A stretch of 64,000 nucleotides of DNA from NCBI GenBank assembly GCA_039720395.1, contig CM077831.1, positions 5,374,003 to 5,438,002 on the forward strand. Reading direction: 5' to 3'. Of the stretch, positions 44,260 to 55,697 are shown in pieces. The translations under genes and the position numbers were made by a program. Position 1 is the stretch's first letter, and every line of letters starts with the position of its first letter. Source of the DNA: Liquidambar formosana (Eukaryota; Streptophyta; Magnoliopsida; Saxifragales; Altingiaceae). The notes beneath the pieces are model-generated. The model did no database searches. It was not told where the DNA came from and worked only from the letters and a program-made list of their open reading frames with translations.

Positions 44260-45460
44260 AGTCTTAAATACTATCAATATCAGCGATATGTCGCCGTAAC
44301 GACGGGTAACAAAATGATATTTGGTAGTGATTTTTTTTCCACATCTTATCGATCAAGTTTTTGAGGTTTCAATGATATCACGATATGCTGAGTTTTTCAC
44401 CATTTTTCCTCCATTTATCGAAGATATTCTACCAAAATTTCAACGATATTCCTCGATTTTGTTAGAAAACCAACGATATATCATCTTGTCAGTGAAAATT
44501 TTCTAACTTTTTTCAGAAAATTTCATAAAGAAAAAGAGGACGAAGAATCACATTCATTGGTGTTGTTGCTATCGTCAAAGAAGAAGAATCACAGATTCAC
44601 AATCACTGATGTCATTGTTGCTGTCGAAGAAGAAGAAGAAGGTTGACATACCTCGTACGTGCTATTGTGGTCATTTTGGCCATCAATATCACCCACCGTC
44701 AAACTTCCATGGATGCTCTGTGTTTGTGAAGCCATTTTTTCTTCCTTTCTTTCTTTTGTTTTGTCCAGGTCTTTGTGATTGGTAAAGTGAACTTGTCACT
44801 TTCACCGTTTCACTTTATAAAACCTTCCCCCCCTTTTTTTTTATTTTTTTATTTTTTTTATTTTAATGAGAACTTTATTAAAGCTTTTAAAATACAATAA
44901 ACATTTTTATTGAAAGGCCCCTTATTTATATTATATTTTATAAATGTAACTAGTAACCTATAATCCTTTTCAACTTTATATCCTTAATTTTAACTTTGTA
45001 ATATTTTTAAAAGAACTCTACAATTTTTTTATTGTTTTTTTTTTGTGTACTCGTAATATTTAATATTAAAAAAAAAATGTTTGGCAATTCACATATTTTA
45101 AAATATGATTTCTAGTCAATGAGCCTTGGTCTAGTGGTGCTTTACATTTAAATGTTGATTTTGCATAAATTTTTATCATTTATTTTCTTAGTGTGTCACA
45201 CTTTTTATACCCTACACAACACATACTAATATTAGACACATTTAAATTGCAATATTTTGATTATAAATTGTGTATTAGAGTCTAAATCATTGTTTTCCAA
45301 AGTTTCAATAGAAATATCTGTGTTTAACTAATAATATCTACCATATCTCTAAATTGATATTGATATTTTCAATATATCCATCAATATATCTGATATATCT
45401 GTGTTTTTGGACCCTCAATATATATCCATTGATATCAATATCTAAGTCCTTGCATGCAGT
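44260..45460. mobile_element. Possible non-autonomous element with AT/GATAT-rich ends
   Basis: Both ends carry repeated GATAT/ATATC words in opposite sense (44265-44500 and 45290-45450) with an unrelated AT-rich middle, as in some plant Mutator-like MITEs. Precise termini and a target duplication could not be defined. Confidence 0.3.
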
Positions 45461-46368
45461 AATTAAATATTTAATATCTTTTATTGTTTATTCAAAGTGT
45501 TGAACAATTTATTTGTCGCCAACACAATACCCACCTTTCAAGACCTATTTGGCACAATTCTGTGGGAGTTGAGTGTGGCCTAACCATCCATTTAAAAGAC
45601 CATGCTACTTGTTACGTGCTAGCATAGTAGTTAGGATTAAATGAATAGAATAATTGGCAACTTTAAAGAGAGTTTTGTGTCTTAATTACTTTGGTAGTGC
45701 AAGATCATTCGGCAAGGCATTGTGTGTGACATGGCATCCCCATTTATTTATTTAGTGCAATAGATCTTATGTAGTAGATCCTTTTGGAAATGTAATGTAA
45801 TAATTTGGTGTCAATTTGAGAAGACATGTAAGGGGATTTGTTTCATGCCGCACATTATGCATATAGAGTTTTTGTAGCATAGGCTGTAAAATATGTCCAT
45901 CGGCTGTAAAATTTGTCAAATACAGTTTTCTCCTCTATAGGTGATGTAATTATAGTGTTGCAAAATATTGGGTTTCAGCTAGTTTGAGGAATGGGATTTA
46001 GGTTGATATGGGATATTGTTTTCCTAAATTTCCAAAAATCCGGGGTTCCAAATTGCAATGTGTCACAGATTATAGCATACCAGATCCTAAAGTTGATGGC
46101 ATTGTTTAAATAGATATGAAGTAATCAAAGTATACCTTCTGAAAATATTGTCAGCATCCAATTGAAATGTCCTGCTTTAATCTTCAAATGTTAAAATTAA
46201 GTCATAGTCTGCACACACAAAAATAAAAAATAATAAAATAATAAACATTAATCAATCACTTCCAAATTCTTTATTATGCAAAACTGAAAATCACAAACTA
46301 CTGCAAATCCAAACCTACAGAGCAGTAAAAGTAAACCAACAAATGTTCTACCAGACTAGCCAAACCCC
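45461..46368. other. No supported gene
   Basis: AT-rich, no recognisable element or coding frame. Confidence 0.4.
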
Positions 46369-46394
46369 AATAATAATAATAATAATAATAATAA
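46369..46394. repeat. (AAT)n microsatellite
   Basis: About eight AAT units. Confidence 0.9.
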
Positions 46395-46419
46395 AATTAA
46401 AAATACCAACCACTATGCC

Positions 46420-46992
46420 CTTCAGATGATTTTCAAGTTTATGAGAAACATCTGCTGGATAAACAGTGAAAACTTCCACCAGATTATTTACACAAACATA
46501 GGGCCTCATAGGATAAGCTTCTACTTCATGTTTTTCACTTTCAAAAGTACAAAAAATGAAAGTTTTGAGTGTGAAAAATTTGAAAAACATCTGATGGATA
46601 AACAAAGAAAACTTCTACCAGATTATTTACACAGACATAGGGCCCATTTGGATAAGCTTCTACTTCATGTTTTTTACTTATAAAAGCAAAAATACCAACC
46701 ACTATGCCCTTAAGATGATTTTCAATTTTATGAGAAATGAGTCATCATCTTTAAATGGAAGTGAGGAACCACAATTGAATTAGCGAATCGTACAATGAAT
46801 TCCAAATCTCCATCTCAAGCTAAGAAAGATTCTCGAGACGTTGATAGTGGAAAGGAGGGTGCAAGACCTTCAGATGATTTTCTATTGATGAGAAACATCT
46901 GCTGGATAAACAGTGAAAACTTCTACCAGGTTATTTACACAAACATAGATATAAAACATCAGCGGGATAAACAGTGATGATTTACACAAACA
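46420..46992. repeat. Cluster of diverged ~140-160-bp repeats
   Basis: The block GAGAAACATCTGCTGGATAAACAGTGAAAACTTC...TTATTTACACAAACATAG appears at about 46443 and 46890. Diverged versions are at 46585 and 46955. GGATAAGCTTCTACTTCATG occurs at 46512 and 46650. Small plus-strand frames here are by-products of the duplication. Confidence 0.75.
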
Positions 46993-47059
46993 TAGATATC
47001 ATGAAATTTAATAACCAAGTTGTATTTTGATGCTTATAATTATTCCTGCAATCGAAAGA

Positions 47060-47500
47060 TATCTTATTAAATCAAAAACATAATCAGATCAATTGTGACC
47101 AAATAGAAAATGGGCATATTGTCGAGCCAGTCTAACCTTCTGCCATCAATTATGGGATGCATGCACCATATAACATGCTTTGATTATTCCATTGCCAAAG
47201 ATATTCTTGAGTCATTCAAGGAAGTGATTAAGAGAAGTAATATATCACCAGTAATCTCGAAAACTACACTTCCCATCCTTGAAGACATGACAGCGATGAT
47301 TTTCTATAACAAATAAGTCTCTTATCAACTTTGTCACAGCATGAGAATCCCTCCAGACCTGAAGATTCTTCATTACCTACAGAGGGTTACCTGGTGTCAT
47401 ATTCAAAAATCCAAATGCTACAGCAAGCTTTTTGCTCCGTCCACAAAGCATTTCTCTCTTCTCAAATTAGAAACTATATTGATATCAACTTTCACCAAAC
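47060..47500 (-). pseudogene. Decayed tandem copy of the PPR gene DYW tail
   Basis: Aligned by eye at an offset of about 400 bp, this segment matches 47460-47890. Shared blocks include GAAAATGGGCA..GTC.AGCCAGTCT, CACCAGTAATCTC..AAACTACA, CTTGAAGACATGA.AGCGAT, and CTTCATTACCT.CAGAGG.GTTACCTGG. On the minus strand it corresponds to the end of the DYW deaminase-like domain plus the 3' flank of the PPR gene. Stops and indels throughout show it is not coding. It lies directly downstream of its parent in the same orientation. Confidence 0.8.
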
Positions 47501-47647
47501 AGAAAATGGGCAAAACGTCCAGCCAGTCTTAACCTTTCACCATCAATTCTTGGATCCATATAGCACATGTAACATGCTTTAATTCTTCCATTGCCAAAAA
47601 TCTTTGGTCATTCAAGGATGTGATTAAGGGAGGAAATCCATCACCAT

Positions 47648-50357
47648 TCACCAGTAATCTCCACAACTACAGATCCCATCTTTGAAGACATGAAAGCGAT
47701 TTGCATCTCTAACTAACAATTCTCTTTGCACAATTTTTGATATGTACTTGGTCACAGTGTGACAATCCCCACAAACCCGAAGGTTCTTCATTACCTGCAG
47801 AGGGGTACCTGGCTTCGTATTTAACAATCCAAATGCTATGGCAAGCCTTTCACTGTGCCCACATAGCATGTCTCTTTTCTCATCCTCCTTAATGTCATGC
47901 AGAACAAATTGCAAATCAGCAACATATCCATCCTTAGCCATTATACTCGTAAGTATCCCCAATAATTTATTAACCTCTTCAAATTGTTCGAAAAACCTAT
48001 CGTTTTCCAAAAATTTAAACCCTGTTTTGAATCTCCATCCAGCTACATCCAGGGTCCTTTTTCAGTCCTCTAGATCTCATTGAATTTCGAATTGTTCTCA
48101 CTTGATCCCACTTCCCTAAAGCTGCATATACGTTTGATACTAAAACATAATGCCCAGTATCATCTGAATTTAATTCAATGATCCTTTCTGAGACGCGTTC
48201 TGCAATCTTGATGTCTCCAGTTGCTCGACAAGCACTAAGTAAAGCTCCCCATATACTTGCATCAGGTTTCAATGGCATGGAAAGGATGAACTCTTCTGCT
48301 TCAGCTAAACGTCTAGATCGGGATAGAAGGTCAACTACACAAGCATAGTGCTCAATCCTAGGCTCAATTTTGTACTCATTCTTCATCTGGTCAAAGAAAG
48401 CCAGACCTTCCTCTACCAAACCTGAATGGCTACAAGAAAAAATGATGGCAATGAAGGCAACATGATCAGGAACAATACCAGTCGCTTTCATCTCTTCAAA
48501 AGTTCTCAAAGCTTTATCGCCTTTGCCATACATCCCGTATGCAGAGATCAACGCTGTCCATGTAACAACATCTTTCATCTTCATGTGCTCAAATACTTGA
48601 AGAGAGCTCTTCAAACTACCACATTTGGAGTACATTTCAATCAGTGCATTCCCAATCCGGACATCTGACTCAAACCTTAACTTTAAAATGCAGCCATGGA
48701 TTTCTTTCCCTTGTCGTTTGGCAGCAAGTAAGGAACACATAGGCAAGATACCCAACATGGTGGCAACATCTGGCATCACTCCCTCAATCCTCATTTGACT
48801 GGTCATTCTCAATCCTAAATTAAAATTTTCAGAACGAACACAAGCAGCAATAATGGTATTCCATGTTACTATATCACGAGATTTCATTTTCTTAAATACG
48901 TTTAGTGAATCCACCATTTTGCCACATTTAGCATACATATCGACAAGAGCATTGCCCACAACTATATCTAAATCAAATCCCATTTTTGTTATATCACAAT
49001 GAAGCTTCTTCCCCTGACTTATGTCTTGTAACTGAGAATACAAAGACAGGAGCATCACATATGTGACATAATCGGGTTTCAAATCCATTCTCATTGCTTT
49101 AAAAAGCTTAATTCCTTCATCATAGTATCCATTTTGAATGTAGCCATTGATCAACGAGTTCCATGACACAGAATCCCTACGTTTCATTTTCTCAAAAACT
49201 TCCCATGAAGACAATAAATTACCACACTTCACATACATATTAATAAGAATATTAGTTCCAATAGTGTCACATTCATAACCACATCTCATCATGTACTCAT
49301 GAACAGATTTTCCCAATTCCAAGTCCCCTAGGTGACCACAAGCACGGAGAATACACACAATTGTTAAAAGATCTGGTTTGAATCTATTCACCATCTCCAT
49401 AAATAATCTGATTGACTCTTCAAACAACCCGGACTGAGAGTATACACAAATCACAGTATTCCAACTGACAGTGTCTCTAACTGACATCTCATTGAAAATT
49501 CTTCTACCATCTGTCAATCTATCAAACTTGCAGTACATGGATAGAAGCCCATTGCTCACAACGACATCTGTATTTATTCCAATTTTTTTAGCCAACCCAT
49601 GAATTATTTTACCCTCTACAACAGCAAGCAGGCCTCCACATGCAGGTAAAACACTGGACACAGTGAATGAATCAGGTACCATGCCACTCGCTCTTGATTG
49701 GTAATAAATTTCCAAGGCTTCCTCCCAATACCCATTCGAACTATACCCAGAAATCATACTATTCCAAGAAACGATATCTCTATTAGGCATTTCCTCAAAT
49801 ACATTGCGTGCTTTGTCCAAGTCATTGAATCTTGCATACATATCAACCAAAGCATTTCCAATATACAAATCTGTGGTAAAATTCATTTCCAATACATGAT
49901 CGTGGACCTTCTTACCCATCTCAAGATCGAATAACCCAGCGCAAGCATTAATAACCGAAGGAAAAGTGTATGTATCGGGTGGAAGCTTTAATTTCCGCAT
50001 TTGGGAGTAGAAATTAAGAGCTTCAGAAAACAACCCATTCTGGGTGAGTGCTCTAATGATTGAATTCCAGTGATAGACGTTTTCTGAAGGCGAAACGCGG
50101 CGAAAAACTGATAGAGAAGAGATGGGGTCTCTGAGTTGGGAATATTTGCTTATAAGTTTGCCAGAGAAGAAAACACATTGTTCAAGTCCTGAAATGATTA
50201 TGAGCGTGTGGATTTTATGTAGCTCTGTAGTAGAATTTGTCGCACAAGTTAAGGCTTTCGAGATCGAAGAATAGATCATTCTCTGAGGACGTTTGCATAA
50301 CTTTGCAGCTTTCATCAAGTTTGGTGTCATGCCGTCCAACTCGTCTTTGGCATACAA
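47648..50357 (-). pseudogene. PLS-class PPR-DYW protein, At3g03580-like, DYW part out of frame
   Basis: The main frame (50357-48015) gives 780 residues with serial PLS-type pentatricopeptide repeats, for example NALVDMYAKCGKMVDSLNVF, then an E/E+ region ending [17 protein letters not shown]. There a TAA (48015-48017) ends the frame. The expected continuation resumes in another frame at 48010-47648: FFEQFEEVN...GYVADL, then [19 protein letters not shown] and the terminal CSCGDYW, a complete DYW deaminase-like domain with the HxE and CxxC zinc and catalytic motifs. Overall it resembles Arabidopsis At3g03580 from memory. Such proteins act in organellar RNA editing. No GT-AG intron explains the break. 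Either the gene lost its DYW domain recently, or it works as a truncated E+ protein, or the assembly has a small error here. No introns otherwise, usual for the family. Confidence 0.85.
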
Positions 50358-50542
50358 ATTCTACCACTGTCGTATCTTCCAATACGGGGGTGCGGATTTA
50401 GCAATTTAGGGAGCGAAAATAGGCCCCCCCCCCCCCCCCCCCCCCGGCGAAAAAAAAAAAGACTAAACTAAACTAAAAATTCACTTTGCACGCGTGTTAT
50501 AACTCTTAGGGTATCTTCAACCATATGGAGTCAAATAGTGAG
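50358..50542 (-). promoter_or_regulatory. Short upstream region of the PPR gene
   Basis: Only 185 bp separate the PPR start codon from the left edge of a solo LTR. It contains a C22 tract, GGCG and an A11 tract (50424-50460). No clear TATA box is seen. Confidence 0.4.
50424..50460. repeat. C22-GGCG-A11 homopolymer tract
   Basis: A C tract followed by an A tract. GCGAAAA occurs on both sides (50413 and 50447), hinting at slippage or duplication. Confidence 0.9.
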
Positions 50543-51808
50543 TGTTGGTCTAAATGGTTTTAACTCCGTAATTTTAATGATAACAATACATAATAAGATA
50601 TTTAAGGACTAATGAATATTTAAGTGGTTAATCAAGACAGGTATCAAAGCTATAAGACGCTTCAAGAATCATGGATCAAGTCGCAAAAGCGCAAGAACAA
50701 TGAACAAGAGCGATTCGTCATTTAAAGATGTATCAAGCTTTGTTTCAAGTCGAAATGTGAGAAACTTAGGAACATATTGTAAGATTTATTTCAATCCTTG
50801 CTCACACAAGATTAAAGGACTTAAATCTTTGCAAAATTTATATATATAAAGGCCTATACGATTCATTTTGAACTTAGTAAATATTTACAGTCTAAAAACA
50901 GAGATTTTTTCAACTGGCTGAAAATGGTGTTTCAGCAAGCTGAAAATGGCTCCTTCTGAAATTTTAGCTTTTTGGATTTTTCAAACGGCTTTTTGAGCCG
51001 GATGAAAGAACTTTGAGACGGTTGAAATTGAACTTTGAGATGGCTAAAATTCCTCATAGTTAATTCTCAGATTTCACCCTCTCTGGAATTTTCAGCAGCC
51101 TTATTCAGACGGCTGAAAGGGAAGTTTCAGACGGCTTTTCCTTTCAGCAGACGGCTGAAAGCTTCGAGCAGAGGTCTAACGACTAGTTTTATAACGGACT
51201 TTTGAAGCATTTAATGCCCACCAAACTCCTTTTCCTAGCATTTATTGCTACAGAACAGCTATTTTGGACTCCTTGTATATAAATACAAGCCTTGAGCTCA
51301 TTCATGAGCATTCATTGAGCTACAAACAAGAAAATCAATTACAAGCCCTAATTTCTCTTGTGAGTATTCATTGAAATCAATCAATAGCTGAGTGTGCTTT
51401 AATTTTATGTGTATCTACTCTTTGAGAGAGCTTTCTTTGAGTACAAAATCAACTCCAAACATCTTGTATCAAAGGGTTGTGTGAATCCTCACTTGTAAGC
51501 ACTTGAGAAGTGTGTTTTTGGCTAAGTGTTGGTGAAGAACACTTAATTTGTAAAGGTTTGCTGCTCCACTTTGAAGGAGAGTGATAGTGGATTGGTGAAT
51601 CCTCAAGCAAGCTCTTGAGGCAAGGACGTAGGCAGGAGGCCGAACTTCGTTAACATCGTTTGCATTCTCTTCTTCTTAATCTCTTTATTATTGCTCATTC
51701 TTATATTTATACTTGTTTGCAATAATCTGATTTTGAGATTGCTATTAATTTTTTATTTGGCCTATAACCCTATTCACCCCACTCTAGGGTTATTTACTTG
51801 GGACAACA
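50543..51808 (+). mobile_element. Solo LTR, SIRE/Maximus-like copia (TSD GTGAG)
   Basis: 1266 bp from TGTTGGTCTAAATGG to GGGACAACA, flanked by perfect GTGAG duplications (50538-50542 and 51809-51813). The internal GGAGGCCGAACTTCGTTAAC block and the start and end match the LTR style of plant SIRE/Maximus copia elements from memory. A TATATAAATACAAGCC box lies near 51277. It contains several ACGGCTGAAA words around 50970-51150. No internal region remains. Confidence 0.88.
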
Positions 51809-51813
51809 GTGAG

Positions 51814-52570
51814 CTATACTTATTTTTTGCCTCTGTGTAGTGTAAAAATACATCGTTATAGTGAAAATGAATCACATGAAAAAAATGTTTGCTCTAATAG
51901 AAAGTTAGTCATTTTTCACCTCACCCGCCTTTCCTTCCAACCATCATTTCTTTCATTTTTTTTTACCAACCTTTCATTCCTTCATTTCCAACCATCATTA
52001 TTCTTTTAATTATCTTTATCTATATATATATATATATATATTCTTACGCATTTCATAAATTAATATTTTGTATGACATAAAATATTTTTAAAAAAAATTC
52101 TTTCATTTTCTTAATTGAGGAATTTCATTTTAAATAGAAATTTCATTTCATCAATATCACTCTCTCTTCTCTCTCGGTCTTTGTTGAAGACCATTATTCT
52201 CCTCCATTCTTTCCCCTCTTCTCTCACAGCACATTCTCTCTTCTCTCTCGATCTTTGCCAGAGAGCTTTTCTCTCTCTCTCTCTCTCTCTTTATTATCCA
52301 TTCTCTTTTCTATTTCGTGGTCTCTTCTCGCTTCTCTCACCCCTACCCTGAAAATCCCAACCCCCCATAACCCAAGAAAACCCCAAATCCCCCCTTCTCT
52401 CTTTTTTTCTTTGAATACCTATTCCTCAAACTCATCTCTGCTTTCTTGACTATGGGTTATGATCTCTCTCTCTCTCACAAAGTTCAAAACCCATAACCAT
52501 TGTTTGGGTCAAAACCCGCCAGCAAGATCAAAACCCACAACAACTATGGATTACTATAGCACATCACCAT
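51814..52570. other. CT-rich non-coding segment
   Basis: Contains (TA)n at about 52021-52040 and long TCTCTC tracts (52157-52345). The apparent Ser/Leu frames here are low-complexity artefacts. It may be an eroded leader of some element, since it continues past the solo LTR at 55115. Confidence 0.4.
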
Positions 52571-54587
52571 TGTCACACCCCATTTTTGCACCACCATTCT
52601 AGGGCTCACCATTTCATGTAGGTTTTTGTTTTGTTTTTTAGTCTAGTCACTTGCATTAGTCACAAGGACAATGGATATGAATTTTGGTTCAATTTGGAGT
52701 TGATCTTGAAGGATAATAAGAGCTTTTGTGACTTGAGGGGCATAATCGTCTTTTAGGTCACAAACTTTTCATTTGATCTTGAAATGATCTTCAAATTGTC
52801 AATTGGAGTTCATATGGATGCATATGAGGTATTTCTAGGTTCAATTTGATGAATCAATGGCTCGGGATTAAAATGGCTCAATATAGTTCAAGTTGGTTAA
52901 TTGACTCCTCTTCGGGTTAGCTCAAATTGACTCACAATTACTAACCAAATCTTTTCAATTTGACTTTAATTAGTCATCATTTTATCCCTAAAAGTGTTTT
53001 AGAAAGTTTAATTTTGGTTTGGAAAGCATTTGGTTTGATCCCTATGTCCATACCTATGCTTTGCAAAGGTAGTTTATAGCGGTTAATTGCTTTTGTCAAA
53101 CCTAACCATGCACCCATGGTTAGTGGTTTTCATTCTAAAATGTTTAAAAATGTATTCCTAATCGAAACACGGTCATTTTGGCTTTCATTTCATCAAAATT
53201 GGAGTTAATTTGACCTTAAAACACTCCTAGAAGGCAATAGAGTCCAAAAAAGTCAAAAAAGTGAAGTGGGCTCAAGTGACCACCCAAGCCCGGGTGGCTA
53301 GCCACCCAGCCCCTAGGTGGCTAGCCACCCAAGAGGCCTGGTGGTCACCCAAGACCACTTTCCTATTTTTTTGCAAACTCTTTGCTGAAGCGGACTCTTA
53401 CCTATTTTGACGTACTTGGGCTCTTTTGGATGTATTTCCTTCTAATTTTTGGTAACTTCTGAGTTACTTAAGCACCAAGGGAGTCTCTAATAACCCTTGG
53501 ATTAATTTTTAGGGTTTTAATCCTAGCCATTGGTTTATCCTAATGAAACTCTATAAATACCCCCCTATGCTCCAGCACATGGGGAGGCAATTAGAGGCAC
53601 CTAGAACTACTTTTAACTTGAGTTTGAGAGAGAATAAGACAGAGAGAGTTCAAGGAGAGCTAGAGTTCCTACTGTAGCCTTGAAGAAGCTTGATTCAAGT
53701 GATCCACAAGTCAAAAGGAGAGTCTCTACAGTAGCAAGGAAGCTTCTTTTAAGGTAAAGTCTCCCTCTATTCATGCTGAATATGAGTTTTCTTATAAAAT
53801 AGGCTTATTGCATGTTAAAGATAACTTTTTTATCATGTATTACTACTTTAGTTAGTTAATATACATGAAACAATTGCTGTTCATAATTAGTCTAGCATGT
53901 TTTAAGTTTATTTCATATGTTTTTAAGCATGATTGTGAGATTAGGGTTTCTATTGTTCTTGTTTTAGGTTAGTTTCATTCAGCATGATAGAATAGGTTTT
54001 CTTTTTTATTTTTCTTCGTGGTTATTATATATATGATGTATATGGAATAACTATGATATTTTTTGCATGCATGTAGTGGATTTTAGGGTTTTTATGCATG
54101 ATATGGTTCTAGGATTGCATTAGGGCTTATGAGAGTTCGTTATTTTTACTGTTTGCATGATTAGTGGATGAATTTAGGCTTTGATACTATTCTGTCCAGA
54201 TTTGCAAATTGTTATTTTTGCATGGATTTGAGCACGTGTAAAGGTGCAAATAGGTGTGATAATTGTCCCAGGGAAAATAAGGCTGTTATTATTTAAGCTC
54301 GCTAATGCTTGGAGCAATTGTGCGAAGGTAAGTGTGTTTAAAGGTGCCCCAATTCACCTTTTCTTTCTTAACTCTTTCCCTTCTCCCTCTTAGGGTTTCT
54401 TCTTAATATGAATTTATGGTAATTATCAAAGGTTCCTTGCTAAATAAAATTCTATTTTTATTAAAGTTTCCATCTTGTGGAAGTTTTCCTAAATTCAAAC
54501 TTGGTTTATTTAATTCTCTTTCAAATAAGGAAACCTAGGGTTTTTACCATAGGTTTGTATTAGGTTGTAACCCTATTCTAAATCAAA

Positions 54588-54630
54588 CTATGTGGACTTT
54601 GATCCATGTATTTCGTTGCATGGTACGTAA
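54588..54630 (+). promoter_or_regulatory. Stem-loop A of Tat LTR (copy B)
   Basis: Outer CTATGT and ACGTAA (54588-54593, 54625-54630) pair at five of six positions counting G-U. The inner CCATG/CATGG stem (54604-54608, 54619-54623) sits directly after GAT and before TACGTA, as in copies A and C. Confidence 0.55.
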
Positions 54631-54830
54631 GCGCTCTTTTTGAGGCTCAAGTCCGTTCTAGGATCCAAGTAACCTAGGTTTTTATCTTTTATTTTCTTTT
54701 TCTATTTTATTTTGTTTTCTTTATTTGATTATGCTTGATTGGATGGGATATATGATATTTACATGCTATCTTGTGATGATATACTTGCTGATTTTTGTAT
54801 GGTAAGACTTTAATTTAGCCCAAATAAACT

Positions 54831-54918
54831 AAGAGACCGAAAGGGTGACATGGGTGCCTATAGGCTTTGCCTAGAACCTTCCCATGTCATAACTTAGCCT
54901 TTGAATCCCTAGTCTCTT
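54831..54918 (+). promoter_or_regulatory. Stem-loop B of Tat LTR (copy B)
   Basis: Arms TGACATGGG and CCCATGTCA (54846-54854, 54881-54889) pair perfectly. Inner TAGGC/GCCTA (54861-54865, 54869-54873) has a TTT loop. A further outer pair AAGAGAC/GTCTCTT (54831-54837, 54912-54918) may close the structure. Confidence 0.6.
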
Positions 54919-55192
54919 TGGTTTCCAAAAGACTAGCTTGTTTTTGCCTTTCCTTTTTAAACATAGAGTCATTCAAATTGTTTTCTTAAAACAAACTGTT
55001 TTTAGGGTTTTCCTTGTTTCCTTTAAAAAATAAGGTGGCGACTCCTTTTGCTTTCTTTCAAAACAAATTTTCCTTTTTTCGTCAATCCTTGTGGGCCACT
55101 TTCCGGGGTTCACAACCATGTTTGGCTATTAAGAAAATTTGATCAACGCATAGAAAGCACTATGGATCTTCAATTGATAAAGGTATATTCAT

Positions 55193-55697
55193 CTATCTAT
55201 ACTAATATAGAAAGCATTTGAAACTTTAGTTGGATATACAGGGTGTAGTACCAAAATGCCCTTATTAGTTTTTAAAGCACAAGCACAAATTAGGGATAAA
55301 GTTGTCATTTTATCAAAGAATCTTAAAAATCCCAAAATTTTAGCCTCGCAATTCTACCTTACCTAAACAACTACTCTCCTCATAAGTCCTAACTTCTTAT
55401 AACTTCTAGCACCTCTCTCCCTATTTCTCTTCACCCATTTTTCTCTCCTTCCCAACATTTTACTTTCTCTCTCTACTACCATCTTCTTCTTCCACAATAT
55501 AGCAGTTATACACACCCATTAGAAAATCTCTATTAATGAAAATCTCTCTTCCAATGTGTCTACTCTTTATTTATTTATATATTTTTTTATTATGGAGTTG
55601 TAGTTCAATGGAGAGAAAAGGAAAGCTAAAGGGTTGGAAATCGAAACACCCTCTACCCTATACATTTGTTTTTACATATATTCAATTAACATTTTCC
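55193..55697 (+). mobile_element. Possible Helitron 5' end
   Basis: TCTATCTATACTAATATAGAAAGC followed by ACCAAAATGCCCTTATTAG resembles the 5' terminus of plant Helitrons from memory. No CTRR 3' end with hairpin was located, so the extent is unknown; it is interrupted by a copia LTR at 55698. Confidence 0.3.

Larger units (their letters stand above)
52571..55114 (+). mobile_element. Solo LTR, Tat/Ogre-like gypsy (TSD ACCAT)
   Basis: 2544 bp from TGTCACACCCCATTTTTGC to CGGGGTTCACA, flanked by perfect ACCAT duplications (52566-52570 and 55115-55119). A TATAAATACCCCCC promoter-like block is at about 53551. It shares blocks with 922-2101 (reverse) and 60936-63918. It carries stem-loops A, B and a weak C, and the GGTGGCGACTCC motif at 55034-55045. 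No internal part is left. Confidence 0.93.

Noticed and set aside
52115..52449. Ser/Leu-rich small proteins
   Set aside because: They arise from CT-rich low-complexity DNA.
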